A stretch of DNA of 64,000 nucleotides from Vandiemenella viatica. Taxonomy: Eukaryota > Arthropoda > Insecta > Orthoptera > Morabidae. The DNA lies in the NCBI GenBank assembly GCA_031002005.1, contig CM061921.1:172182935-172246934 (forward strand). Reading direction: 5' to 3'. Positions 55,330 to 64,000 of this stretch are shown here, piece after piece (position 1 is the first letter of the stretch; every line of letters starts with the position of its first letter). The position numbers and the translations under genes were made by a program. The notes under the pieces are model-generated. The model saw only the letters and a list, made by a program, of their open reading frames with translations, did not search any database and had not been told where the DNA came from.

Positions 55330-55790
55330 CACAGTCTCCTGCAGAACGATTGCCGCCGTGAAAACTTTTTTGTTTTTACGCTAATGAGGATCCTGCTAGC
55401 GGCGTCTTCTTCGGCGATTCGACTTGGAGGAACCTCATCGACGCGCAGCCGGCAGTGACCGGCGCCTTGACCGTCAAGCAGAAGTGGGGCTACTTGGTTG
55501 CACGATATTACAGTGAGTTTGTGAACATCTTGGCTAATAAAGTGATGCGAGACTATCACATGGCTAAAGTGCAAAAGTTAGTTGATATGCATATCAATAA
55601 TGTTCGTGTAGCTCAAGTAACATACAGTTCATCATTGGATTATGCGCTACTAAGACGAACTCATTGTCTATAAAAATTTCCTAGTATCCGATGATGTTAA
55701 AAATATTGTAATTAAAAATTATGAATATGATGTTTGTGGAACTATGAATATTCGACTACGACTACTTATATGTGAAAAATTTGAATAAAA
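55330..55790 (+). pseudogene. Unidentified ORF at the left of Polinton B
   Basis: Plus frames read VVSDLFTTGTDNIPPAEHTVS (about 55275-55340) and TGALTVKQKWGYLVARYYSEF (55455), then SSLDYALLRRTHCL (55670) and NYEYDVCGTMNIRLRLLICEKFE (55715-55785) in another frame. It looks like one decayed gene reading toward 55790 with frameshifts, but I do not recognise the family. It converges on the minus-strand ORF at 55890-56290. Confidence 0.45.
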
Positions 55791-55887
55791 TGACACATTT
55801 TATATTATTTTATTTCTTTTTATTGGGTAATTAAAATACATTTTCAGCTGCGCACATAGTATTACAAAATAAATAAACTTTACAAAG

Positions 55888-56290
55888 TTTGGTTCTTATA
55901 GTGGCGGACATCCTAAATCTTCTATGTTGTAGCAGACTTTCTTGCGGATAATTTTCTGGAACCATCGAGCCTTCTCCGGTCCTTTAACGTAAATAATGAT
56001 GCCATCTTCATTAGTGATTGCATGTAGAATAGTACATAGTTTACTAAAGGTTACACCATCAGTGTTCCAAGGTATTCAGTGGTAATTATTTGTCAACTAT
56101 CTGACTGTTGGCTCATCACCTCCACGTGATGGTGAGGATACAGAAATGCAATGTGTAGCGATAATATTGTCAGATCGTATTACACACACAGCAACTTCTT
56201 TGAAAATGAAGACACCGTCCTTCATCTTGAAGCCCTGTGCGTCCAGGAAGATGGTCGGTATGGTAATAAGCTGGAACGTCTGGGTGCTAT
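55888..56290 (-). pseudogene. Conserved transposon-associated protein in two pieces
   Basis: The minus strand encodes IFLDAQGFKMKDGVFIFKEV (about 56250-56190) and, in another frame, GIIIYVKGPEKARWFQKII ending in GCPPL and a stop (about 56010-55893). I recall proteins that pair a (D)xQGFK...KE block with a later IYVKGxEK block near arthropod Polinton-like sequences. The function is not known to me. Distance and order between the blocks fit one gene with a deleted middle. Confidence 0.5.
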
Positions 56291-56479
56291 CCTGTTTTTA
56301 GTCAACTTCCGCACCACACCAGTTAGAGGTACGTATTCTACAACACGATCGTGCAAGATCAGGCAGTATGCAGACAGGGAAATTTTCTCTGCAATCAAAT
56401 TCCATACATATATCTACAGGTCCTGTCCTAACTGTTGTTGTAAACAGTCAATTACAGCTAGAGGTGCAGTTGCATCAAA

Positions 56480-57476
56480 TTATTCACGTTTTAGTAGTTC
56501 TGAGGGATGATCATGTTCATAGTAAGACTGCTTGAATCTGGCATAATTGTCATACCGTTGAGTTGTTCTGTTTTCTAAATTCATGTTCTCGTAAGGAAAC
56601 GCTACCTAGTTTAGGAACACTTTGGCATTACGCAGGTGGCAGTGGTCAAACTCAGCTGCACTTTTCTGTGTGTTATGTTTCCTATTTGTTTGGAAACACA
56701 GAACTAGTCCTAGGTTTCTCCAGTTGGGTTATTGTCTTCAAAGTCCAAACTTGTGTCTTTCTTACATGAAGTACAGGATATTCAAGCAGGTCCCACGTTC
56801 TGAAATGAATGCCTAGTGGTTTCCTATTTTCAACAATCTTAAGCAATGCTAGTTTCTCTCTGTTGCCTACTTGCAAGTGCAGCATTACCCACGCGACTTT
56901 ACTAATGCTGAATTTGCTATTTTGAGGATTTGCATTGGCTTGTATGTATGAATTTGTGTCATCCCTAGCACGAATCAGTACTAGTTCTTATTTTACATTT
57001 GCAAGTATCCTTTTACAGTCTTCATAAAAACCTAAAAGCATACTCAATGGTATACATACATCAAAGTGGCCATCCCCAAGATCACGTGGACCCCATTCTG
57101 CATTTTTCAGCACCCAAATTTGTTGAGGATCTCCAGAAATTAGCGCCTTTATTGTGCTTGTGATGCCAACGTTTCTATTTCTGTCAATTTCATGTCCATT
57201 AAGTTCTAGACGAATATCCTCAAACAGGAATGCAATAGCATTGGTTGTGAGAAGTGAATTTGTTGTTCCAGTTCCATCTTCTTTGACGAATCTACCTTCA
57301 ATATGCATGTAACTTTCGCCCGGCACTGTATATGAATGTTGGTTCTGAATAGGTATTCGAATCTCGTCATTGTTATTAAATGTGAATGGCGTATGAGGTT
57401 GATGAGTCAAAAACTGTTTACGGGTCACCGACTCGTCAAATTCCACACTAGAAGTTATATCAAGTAGTTCAAACAT
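56480..57476 (-). pseudogene. Polinton B major capsid protein
   Basis: The start is open for 162 codons (57476-56988), beginning MFELLDITSSVEFDES, with YTVPGESYMHIEGRFV, then IAFLFEDIRLELNGHEI and PLSMLLGFYEDCKRIL. After a frameshift, MLHLQVGNREKLALLKI and LEYPVLHV with TQLEKPR follow (56885-56700), and similarity continues in pieces to about 56490. I recognise this as the arthropod Polinton capsid protein family by order of these blocks and gene neighbours. It should form the double jelly-roll shell. Frameshifts and stops break the gene. Confidence 0.8.
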
Positions 57477-57604
57477 TCTTTACGGTATAGCCTAACGACT
57501 GTAGGAAGAGCACGTTAGTGGGGGTTAACCGTTTCACTGTCGGTTCACTACTGACAACTGTTGGAGTCTGACGCTTCTTATTATAACGAGCGCCCATTCT
57601 TTAT

Positions 57605-58240
57605 ATGTAGTCACAGAGAAATGGTTTCTCCTCTGAAATCAACCAATTCTCAGTCCTTGTCGACAACACTAATGTGAATATTGTTGAGTGTTTTGAAAAT
57701 GATGGGTAGATATATGACATTTGCAGGTACTTCTACAATCTTATAACCTGGCGGTACTGTTGGAAAAAACTCGTGTAATGTATGCCCCAACTTATCGTTG
57801 ACATAATTTCCTGTACACACACTGCACTCTATACGTATGGCGTTAACATTGAATATCTGCACAGGGTAGTCTGATGAATAAAATTCAGGTTTTAACGCAC
57901 GTTTTGAAAAACCTATAAATGATCCAAAAGAGTTAGGTTTACTGAAGTCAATTTCGACAGGCGTTTGTATCTCACACTTGAGCGAATTGTTGTTTGCTCT
58001 AATAATAAATTTCTCGTTATTTGTCTGTTTAACTAACTAATTTGCCAAGTCGTCAGTATCGTATGATCCTGTGGGTATATTAATCACCCTTTTCATCAAG
58101 TAATGAAAATTGCAATTTGACTCGTCAGTGTTCGGGATCGAGTTGTATTTTTGAAAATCTACTAGGCCGATTGCATATTCGTCTTGACTCAAATCTATCG
58201 GTGGAAAGTAATCACAACTCAAGACAGAGCTATTACCAGA
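57605..58240 (-). pseudogene. Polinton B minor capsid (penton-like) protein
   Basis: The N-terminal part (58222-58037) reads FPPIDLSQDEYAIGLVDFQ, IPNTDESNCNFHY and INIPTGSYDTDDL to an early stop. The C-terminal part (57862-57650) reads IFNVNAIRIECSVCTGNYVN, LHEFFPTVPPGYKIVEVP, then HISVVDKD and the last residues (57605). The order agrees with arthropod Polinton penton-like proteins that have a single jelly roll. Polinton A carries the same gene (26357-26970). Confidence 0.75.
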
Positions 58241-58289
58241 CAGGAAGAGTGTCGTGCAAGACTGATGTCAAATATTTTCGTAGAAGAAC

Positions 58290-58480
58290 TTTAACCACAA
58301 GTGACCACATACGTGGGTAGCGTATTCCTGGTGACATTGTACGTTGTACAGTATTCTGTTGCCTGCAGAGTATCGCTGAAATTACAGTGGTTGGAGTAAG
58401 TCACCAAAACTATCGAAATATTTAAATATACCTTCTTTGTACTTTATGTATGCAACCCAATTTCAGCACTGTCCAATTTC
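58290..58480 (-). pseudogene. Polinton B adenain-like protease
   Basis: The minus strand reads NWVAYIKYKEGIFKYFDSFG, with an Asn where adenovirus-type proteases have the catalytic His before Trp. FDSFG (Asp) fits the family. Downstream, in another frame, THVCGHLWLKFFYENI holds the CG box with the catalytic Cys. In Polintons this enzyme matures capsid proteins. The missing His and the frameshift show it is dead. Confidence 0.8.
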
Positions 58481-58529
58481 CCTATTCCACATTCATGATG
58501 ACGATTTTTTTCAGTTAATTCATCACGCA

Positions 58530-58790
58530 TACACCTTTTCTGTATGGTTTCAAATAAAGTCCTTTGCCTTTCAGCGCAATTGCTTCCATAGTTTCAGTGT
58601 GTCGTTTCTCCTCAATCAACTGCTTTTTAGCTACTTTAGTTGCTTTGACAGCGTGGTTCTGTTAACTAGAAAAGTAGCAGCTCGTTCAACAAACTTTTCG
58701 TCTTAAGCCATCATTCTGTTTGAAGCCTTTTCCACGAGAATACAATCAGCATTACGTCCGTCCTCACCCTGCTCTGTAAGTTTGCCTAAT
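58530..58790 (-). pseudogene. PLA2-motif protein, C-terminal half (Polinton B)
   Basis: The minus strand reads GRNADCILVEKASNRMMA, then DEKFVERAATFLVN and further lysine-rich sequence to about 58540. It corresponds to RILAEKVANKMK in Polinton A (28035-27985). The N-terminal half with the GPGT loop is absent here and is found at 62873 on the other strand. The break lies at about 58785. Confidence 0.65.
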
Positions 58791-58799
58791 ATACAGAAC

Positions 58800-59158
58800 A
58801 TTGTGAAAATATCTATAGATTGCAGATATACTCTATAAGTTTGCTCTGTAAATTGTAAAAATCATAAACTGTAAGTTTGTTAAATAAAAGAAAGATTGGC
58901 TGCTGCTATGCTGTAGGAATATCATTACGATTTTTATAAATAAAAAACAACAATTGTTAAAAACAAATATTGTACTTTTTTTACATTTTTCTGATTAAAT
59001 CTTTTTTATGAATCCATGTGGTATGTGATTTATAAAACCTAGCCACTTCACCAAGGTCATATTTTATCTTCTCTTTATCACTCGTTCAATTAAAAATGTA
59101 CTCGTAAGTCTTGTTAGTTGTAATTCTTGCTGCAAAATGCTCCTGTTATCTCTTTACT
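58800..59158. other. AT-rich DNA between PLA2 half and integrase
   Basis: No coding blocks recognised. TGTAAGTTTG recurs (58776, 58876) and related TATAAGTTTGCTCTGTAAATTG is between. It lies at the inferred inversion junction. Confidence 0.5.
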
Positions 59159-60060
59159 TTAATATTCCTTAAGGAAATAAGTTACAGGATTTGTTAGTTT
59201 CACTTTACTGATGGTAAACACTTCAGTTGACCAGTTTGACATGTAACCTATCCCAAACTGTTGCTTAAACTTACTAATTCTAACATGGTCACCTACTTTG
59301 AATTTTACTGGAGTAGTAAGCTTAATATGACTGTACACTGTTGAAAGTAGAGAGTTGTCTTTAACATCGCACGGTTTTATTTTGATGGTTCTGTGCCACT
59401 TATTATTGCCATTAAATATTAACTGAGGAAGAAGTTGAATCCAACGATGTGAACCACGTCTACTGAATTCTTCACATTGCATTCTTGATAGTTCTGTTGA
59501 GTCGTTCAACTATTGATGCTTTCAGATGAGTATATGTCGAGTAATGATTAATACTATTATCAGTCATGAGTGTTTTCAACTTTGAATTGTAAGCCTCCTT
59601 TCAGTGGTCAGTCTGCAAATTTTTAGGAACACTATTATCACTTAGTATTTTTTTCATAGCATCGACAACAACACTAGTCGTCTTGGTCTTGAGAGGCTCT
59701 GGCCAAGCAAACATTTAATATGTATCGATCAACATCAGTATATACTTGTAGCCACTGTTTTACGGGAGTAAGGGATCATTTCTACAATATCAGCTTGCCA
59801 CAGATCGTCCTTTGATGATTACATGACGTCTTGGAAAATTCTTTCTTGCATGTCTATGGAGTTCTGCTACAACTTGATCCATGTTACAATATGATGTCAC
59901 TGTCACGAAGTTCTTTAATCACTGACAAAATTTCATTGGTGTGTGCTGTATGTCCTGCCGATGTGGATGATGTAAGTAGCTTCAGTCGTTCAACGCGCTC
60001 ATTCAGATCGTACCAATACACATATTCCTTCATGAGGAGAAGGCTGGAACCAGACTGACT
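59159..60060 (-). pseudogene. Polinton B retrovirus-like integrase
   Basis: Minus-strand blocks: YVYWYDLNERVERLKLL with HTNEILSVIKELRDSDII (60030-59920), DDLWQADIVEM (first Asp, about 59790), a VIDTY-like block, KTKTTSVVVDAMKKIL, LQTDH (second Asp, about 59610) and KASIVERLN (Glu, about 59520). Then comes an open frame (59509-59159) with the C-terminal KFKVGDHVRISKFKQQFGIG and WSTEVFTISKV block. The DDE residues can be traced, but stops and frameshifts interrupt them. It belongs to the rve family. The last 116 codons are the best preserved part. Confidence 0.88.
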
Positions 60061-60073
60061 GACAAGTTAGAGA

Positions 60074-60577
60074 TTATGTTTTTATACTTATTATTGTTTG
60101 CGAGGTTCCGAACTTTCCCGGATGGATTAAATTTTTTGCACTTGTGGTGTTTAATTTTTCTGAATAGCTTTTCAAGTCCTCGTTGGTATATATTTTAGGG
60201 TTTTTAAAAAACAACATTTCCATCAACCCTTGTGTCCACTTATATTCGGTGCCATATATTATACTAACATCTTCTCCAATAGACATGGGTGAGTTTCCAA
60301 TCAATAGAGAATCATTCTTCTTTCGAACACCTTACACTGAATCATAATCTCGTTGACTTCGCTTTAGAGAACTCAAGAACTCTTTGATCGAGTCATAAGA
60401 CTGCTGCTGCTGAAGTAGCTGAGGTAAGAAATCTTTTTCTATAGTATCCGTCACAGGCCTTAACGAATCCACGAAAAAAAATTCAGTATCGATCTGATCA
60501 GTCTTCAGTTCGAGTAACTTGCGTCGAATAGCATTCCTGGCTTTTATAATGCCACGTTTAGTTGTTGCCATATCCAT
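60074..60577 (-). pseudogene. Polinton B conserved accessory protein
   Basis: Frame 60577-60332 begins MDMATTKRGIIKARNAIRRK and continues with VTDTIEKDFLPQ, a Gln run and LKRSQRDYDSV to a stop. Frame 60304-60074 has TEYKWTQGLMEMLFFKNPKI and NEDLKSYSEKLNTTSAKNL. The two frames are separated by one frameshift region. Polinton A has the same protein (29479-29884). The function is unknown to me. Confidence 0.7.
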
Positions 60578-60633
60578 GTTTATACACAGAATGAAGCTTA
60601 TTACAGGTTACGGTATTATTTTATATTTTAAAG

Positions 60634-61100
60634 TCACTTGTGCTGTAAACGGCTCGTGGGGCTCATATGCGGGGAAAAACTACGTTTATCACCACGACTC
60701 ACATGGAGTACCCCTCCTTGATAGTTCACGTATATCCAATTCAGTTTTACGTCAACCCTTTTCGGTTTTTCTACTGAGAGGATCATACCATTGACTTGGA
60801 TTTCACAATAATTTCGGCCCGTATCTAGTACATATGCTTTGTCTTGAAAGGTGTCCGTTGCAACTATATTCTCAACCATACACATTTTCATCGATTTTAA
60901 AAACATTACACCATCATTAATAGCGTTATTAGCATTTCGTTTTGTTACCACATCATCATCATCGATGGGGTCAGCTACATGTTTTAATATTCGACCATGA
61001 CAATCCAAACTAACTTCTTTCGTAAGAAGTATATGCTGAGGTGGGTGCACCAATACCCTCTTGGTCTGTATCGATGATGTTCTAACAAACTAGTTCATGG
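60634..61100 (-). pseudogene. Polinton B accessory protein with GRxLKxVADP motif
   Basis: An open frame of 139 codons (61053-60634) reads HILLTKEVSLDCHGRILKHV, ADPIDDDDVVTKRN, INDGVMFLKS and WIYVNYQGGVLHVSRGDKR. It corresponds block by block to 28994-29390 of Polinton A. A short upstream piece (61100-61055) is in another frame. The GR-x-LK-x-V-x-DP motif hints at a tail- or fibre-type protein, but the evidence is weak. Confidence 0.7.
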
Positions 61101-61131
61101 TTGTAATGATGATAGTACCTAGTGTGCTTGA

Positions 61132-61740
61132 CTATTTATTTAAAAATGAATCAAATCCGTTGTGGTACCATCCGTGATACAAATCACAGTCTTTGTCAAT
61201 AACCGCAAATCCCTGTTTACTCGAATTCCAGCACCATCCACATAAGTTTTTAAACTCGTTGAACGACATATCGGTATTAACGTGGTCATTGTAAATGTGT
61301 TTGAGATTCATATCGTCCTGTTTAAAGAGTACAATCAAGTTTGCGTTGTCTCTAACCAACTGTTTCGGTATCCGACTGTATGTCTGGCACAAGTAGAAAG
61401 AATCTATTGACCTGTGCCTTCCCACACAAAAGTAATATCGTATATTATTCTGTTTCTCACACGAAACATCGTCAAACACAACCACTGAATTTGGTAGAGC
61501 TTCACTAGGCGGAGGCACACTTTGGTTATCGCTAAATGTCAAATACTGAATTTCTTTAATGGGTTTTAGTATTTCACCCAGCAATTGGTACTTACGTTAG
61601 TACAAAGATTTTGAAAACACATATACATTTTCAAATTTGAGGCCATTGGGGTGTTCCAGCAGGGTGAGCACAAGATTAGTCTTCCCACAGTTTGACGGTC
61701 CACAAACTATCGCCCTCACTGTCTCGGGGAACAGAGGTTC
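61132..61740 (-). pseudogene. Polinton B genome-packaging ATPase
   Basis: The Walker A motif AIVCGPSNCGKTNLVLTLL is coded at about 61705-61655, with FENVYVFSKS after it. Then, after a stop near 61597, frame 61584-61132 carries MLGEILKPIKEIQYLTF, the Walker B strand SVVVFDDVS (about 61490-61466), LFKQDDMNLKHIYNDHVNTD and a C-terminal GFDSFLNK. It belongs to the FtsK/HerA-type packaging ATPases of Polintons and related DNA viruses. Both nucleotide-binding motifs survive. One stop separates them. Confidence 0.88.
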
Positions 61741-61796
61741 TTCTTCTTCCTCCGCTTAATGTCCGCAACATCTGCATTATAGGGAAGTAAGAAATT
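61741..61796. promoter_or_regulatory. Divergent intergenic region of Polinton B, left part
   Basis: Continuous with 62764-62872 before the LINE insertion. Matches the region 28300-28365 of Polinton A (GATGTTGACGGCAT versus GATGTTGCGGACAT). Likely holds the shared start region of the ATPase and PLA2-motif genes, by inference. Confidence 0.45.
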
Positions 61797-62763
61797 TGGC
61801 CGATCGCTTAGAAATTCAGCGCTATCTGGATGTTATTTTGGCTTGGTGCGCTGAGTGGCAACTTACTCTAAATTGTAAAAAGTGCAAAACAATGAGCATA
61901 ACAAACAAAAAGAATGCAATTGTTCAGAAATACGAGTTAAACAATACAGTTATTGATATGGTCGATTCTATGAAATATTTGGGAGTAACAGTGCAGAGGA
62001 ACATGAAATGGGACATACACATTACTTCGTTAGTAGGTAGAGCAAATTCTAGGCTGCGATTCATAGGTCGAATCTTGAAAAATTGTAATGAACAAACAAA
62101 TGAGATAGCGTAAAAATCTCTTGTGCGTCCACATTTGGATTATTGTTGTGCCATTTGGGTCCCGTTTCGTAAGGGGTTGATCGAAAGTATAGAGAAAGTA
62201 CAGAGAAGAGCCGCTCGATTCGTGACCGCTTGCTACGTCCTTATGAAAACGTCACAGAACTGATTAGTAGACTAGGTTGGGAGTCTCTGGTAGATAGACG
62301 ACACACGTTTCGTTTAAACTTATTGGTAAACATGCGTACTCCAACTTTCACTTTTGAGTGTAGTGAAATACTTCTTCCACCAACCTATTTTTTTTATTTT
62401 TTTTTGTAACTGCTTTACGTCTCTTTTTAAGATGGAGGTCTTTTAGAGACGGGAAAGGATGGGGGGCAAGGATGGGGGGAAGGAATGGGAAGGAATTCGG
62501 CCATGGCCTTTTGAAGGAAGCATCCCGGCATTTGCCTGGAGTGATTTGGGGAAACCATGGAAAACCCAAACCTATTTGAATTGGAAGGACAGGAAAGATA
62601 AAATTAGAGAAATAAGGTGCCGGACTGATTCTTATATGAATTCTTTTTTCCCTCGTTCGATTAGGGATTGGAATGCACAGCAAACAGATTAGCTTTGGTT
62701 CTGAGCACCCTCTGCCATCCACAATTTTGTGAATTGCAGAGTATATATGTAGATGTAGATTAC
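61797..62763 (+). pseudogene. CR1/Jockey-type LINE 3' end (TAGATG-tail family), copy 3, with SINE inside
   Basis: The frame 61796-62113 reads WCAEWQLTLNCKKCKTMSI, YLGVTVQRNMKWDIHI and LRFIGRILKNCNEQ to a stop, and the rest (VQRRAARF, SLVDRRHT) is collinear with 13377-13930. The SINE splits the last part, after which RDKIRE, RCRTDSYMNSFFPRSIRDWN and the 3' UTR with CACAATTTTGTGAATTGCAG and TAGATG tail (62745-62761) follow. It is 5'-truncated and sits in the divergent intergenic region of Polinton B. Confidence 0.9.
62391..62568 (-). repeat. 5'-truncated SINE, family 1, with 9-bp TSD
   Basis: Reading minus: TTTGGGTTTTCCATGGTTTC, GGCCATGGCCGAATTCCTTC, AGACGTAAAGCAGTTAC and an A-rich tail (poly-T at 62391-62406 on plus). 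The flanking AACCTATTT (62382-62390 and 62569-62577) is a 9-bp TSD, and the LINE reads through correctly when the SINE is removed. The tRNA-like head is missing. Confidence 0.92.
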
Positions 62764-62872
62764 TCACGGGTAATGTTGCTTGCTGTTTGACGAAGCGCAT
62801 ATTAAAGGGGTTTTCAAGCTGCTCCGACTATATGTAAGTGAGCTAAAATGTGAAAATAGTTAGTCGATAACA
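62764..62872. promoter_or_regulatory. Divergent intergenic region of Polinton B, right part
   Basis: Ends at the ATG of the PLA2-motif protein. Its TTACTCACGGGTAATG...GTTTGACGAAGCGC stretch matches, in reverse, the intergenic region of Polinton A near 28285-28325. This conserved spacer also proves that the two genes were head to head in both elements. Confidence 0.55.
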
Positions 62873-63262
62873 ATGCCTCCTACGAGGAAGCAGAAGAAGA
62901 AAGGTCGTGGCTTCTTAAACAAGCTCATCGATAAAATGCCATTTGAGGTACATATACCTACGTACCAGTATTGCGGGCCTGGGACAAAACTGGAAAAACG
63001 GTTGAAACTCGGTCAGACGGGGATCAATTCACTAGATGCGGCATGCGAAGCAATTATATACTACCATGCTCAAATAAATCCGAACGACCTGAATTGCACA
63101 TCGCTACATTTCTTCCTGGGACTTATTCAACCAATTATACACATCTACCAAGACAGTACTTTATCCTGGAGGTGGTACAGTCTCACGACTATCAAAATTG
63201 AGCCACATCCATCTCCCAAAAAACTAAATACTGATTACATTTCGGCAATAAAAGAGTTATAG
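62873..63262 (+). pseudogene. PLA2-motif protein, N-terminal half (Polinton B)
   Basis: From ATG at 62873 the frame encodes MPPTRKQKKKGRGFLNKLID, MPFEVHIPTYQYCGPGTKLE and QTGINSLDAACEA. A basic N-terminus and the YCGPGT calcium-binding loop resemble parvovirus-type PLA2 proteins of Polintons. After DAACEA the expected catalytic HD-x2-Y is replaced by IIYYHAQINP, and the next 65 codons show no similarity, so the gene is cut at about 63052. The missing half is at 58530-58790 on the opposite strand. The frame is open for 129 codons, but the C-terminal half is foreign. Confidence 0.8.
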
Positions 63263-64000
63263 TAACATCGAATACGTTTCTTTTCACTTTTTTAAAGCCA
63301 TTTTACAGTTATTTAGTGTTCAGACATAAAACTAAAGTTATCACTCTCAAAAATACTGGATAACAACAAAATGCAGATTTCAGACTCGTCTACAACAACT
63401 TAAAACGACTCGAAATTTACGTTAATACTCAACGTTTGCTCTGTATTATAATTTTTGGAAACAGTACAGACTTATCTAAGAGCTCTGTCAAATATATAAC
63501 TCGCAACAAGATTTCAGATTTAATAATTTTGGCAGTGGTCTTGTAAATATGCTTGCCTGCAAAAGCAATTCTTTTAGTTCTGTCGTTTATTGAACATACT
63601 AAGCATGGAACAAAGGAAAAGAATCATGACACTAATGTTCTGTCTCACGTGAGACACTGTCAACGCAGCATGCGTGAGTAGGAATTGAAAGACAGTTTCC
63701 CAATAAATTTAACTTCACCTTAAAGATTTCTGTCACTCAACAATTTCCATTTTTTCTAGTGCTCATGGCAAAGTCGGGCGATTGATTATTGATGTGATAT
63801 GTAATGATAATTGCTTAAAAATAAACAAGGAACTAAACCAAATTGTGCGCGAAAACGGTTTTTTTTAGCTAACGTCCTTACTGTGCGGTAACGATAATGT
63901 TTAGCTTGTGGTATTGGCTACCAAATAAGAAATGAAAATGAGAGTCGCTGTTCTTTCGTTTGCGGGATCAACAGGCAAACAAAATTCTTGGAATCATAAG
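63263..64000. other. Unassigned DNA
   Basis: No gene or repeat recognised to the end of the window. Confidence 0.4.

Larger units (their letters stand above)
55260..63262. mobile_element. Polinton/Maverick (adintovirus-like) relic B, internally inverted
   Basis: From left to right: an unknown plus-strand ORF (55300-55790), a conserved protein in pieces (56290-55890, minus), major capsid (minus), penton-like (minus), protease (minus), PLA2-motif C-terminal half (minus), integrase (minus), two accessory proteins (minus), ATPase (minus), then the N-terminal half of the PLA2-motif protein (plus). Compared with A, the block from about 58785 to 63052 is inverted. A CR1/Jockey copy with a SINE sits at 61797-62763. 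No polymerase or terminal repeats were found. All genes are degraded. Confidence 0.85.

Noticed and set aside
1..64000. CRISPR array, prophage or bacterial operon
   Set aside because: No regularly spaced short repeats with unique spacers exist, and the gene content is typical of an animal genome.

Overview
The window reads as a stretch of a large, repeat-rich arthropod genome, most likely an insect. I see no host protein-coding gene, rRNA, true tRNA or CRISPR array. Almost every recognisable feature is a transposable element or a decayed giant-transposon/virus relic. The mix of CR1/Jockey, R1-like and RTE-like LINEs, Penelope-like elements (PLEs), three tRNA-headed SINE families, hAT and piggyBac-like DNA elements and Polinton/Maverick relics fits a big insect genome, perhaps a polyneopteran such as an orthopteran. 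The order-level guess is inference only. A 1000-base assembly gap of N lies at 9012-10011.

Layout. 1-9 kb: old SINEs, a CR1/Jockey 3' end (about 2.0-2.77 kb), a small hAT-like MITE, a very degenerate RTE-type LINE (about 4.3-5.2 kb) and two PLE 3' fragments. 10-15.7 kb: AT-rich DNA, then a minus-strand PLE (11.9-14.49 kb) interrupted by a SINE and a CR1/Jockey 3' end. 15.7-22.8 kb: a nearly full-length RTE-type LINE with poly-A tail, a long CR1/Jockey element and a second RTE fragment. 22.8-32.0 kb: Polinton A, split by a 2.57-kb hAT element with perfect 8-bp target-site duplication (TSD), a PLE fragment and about 1.5 kb of unidentified DNA. 34.6-38.5 kb: degenerate R1/Jockey-type LINE. 38.5-39.5 kb: array of roughly 147-bp repeats with a SINE inside. 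39.6-46.85 kb: another two-ORF LINE split by a second hAT element. 47-50 kb: mostly unassigned, with a MITE-like inverted repeat and one complete SINE with 9-bp TSD. 50.3-54.57 kb: a nest of a possible piggyBac-like shell, an inverted PLE dimer with 16-bp TSD, and a young ORF1-only LINE with 12-bp TSD and an intact 360-codon ORF. 55.3-63.3 kb: Polinton B, split by a CR1/Jockey 3' end that itself carries a SINE.

The two Polintons are the main biological content. Both carry relics of a major capsid protein, a minor capsid (penton-like) protein, an adenain-like protease, a protein with a parvovirus-like phospholipase A2 (PLA2) motif, an FtsK/HerA-type packaging ATPase, two conserved accessory proteins and a retrovirus-like integrase. 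I found no family-B DNA polymerase. In A, the capsid block is on the minus strand and the ATPase-to-integrase block is on the plus strand, with the PLA2 and ATPase genes head to head. In B the second block is flipped, and the PLA2 gene is cut so that its two halves lie about 4 kb apart in opposite orientation. One inversion inside the element explains this. All Polinton genes carry stops and frameshifts, so these are fossils and not active elements.
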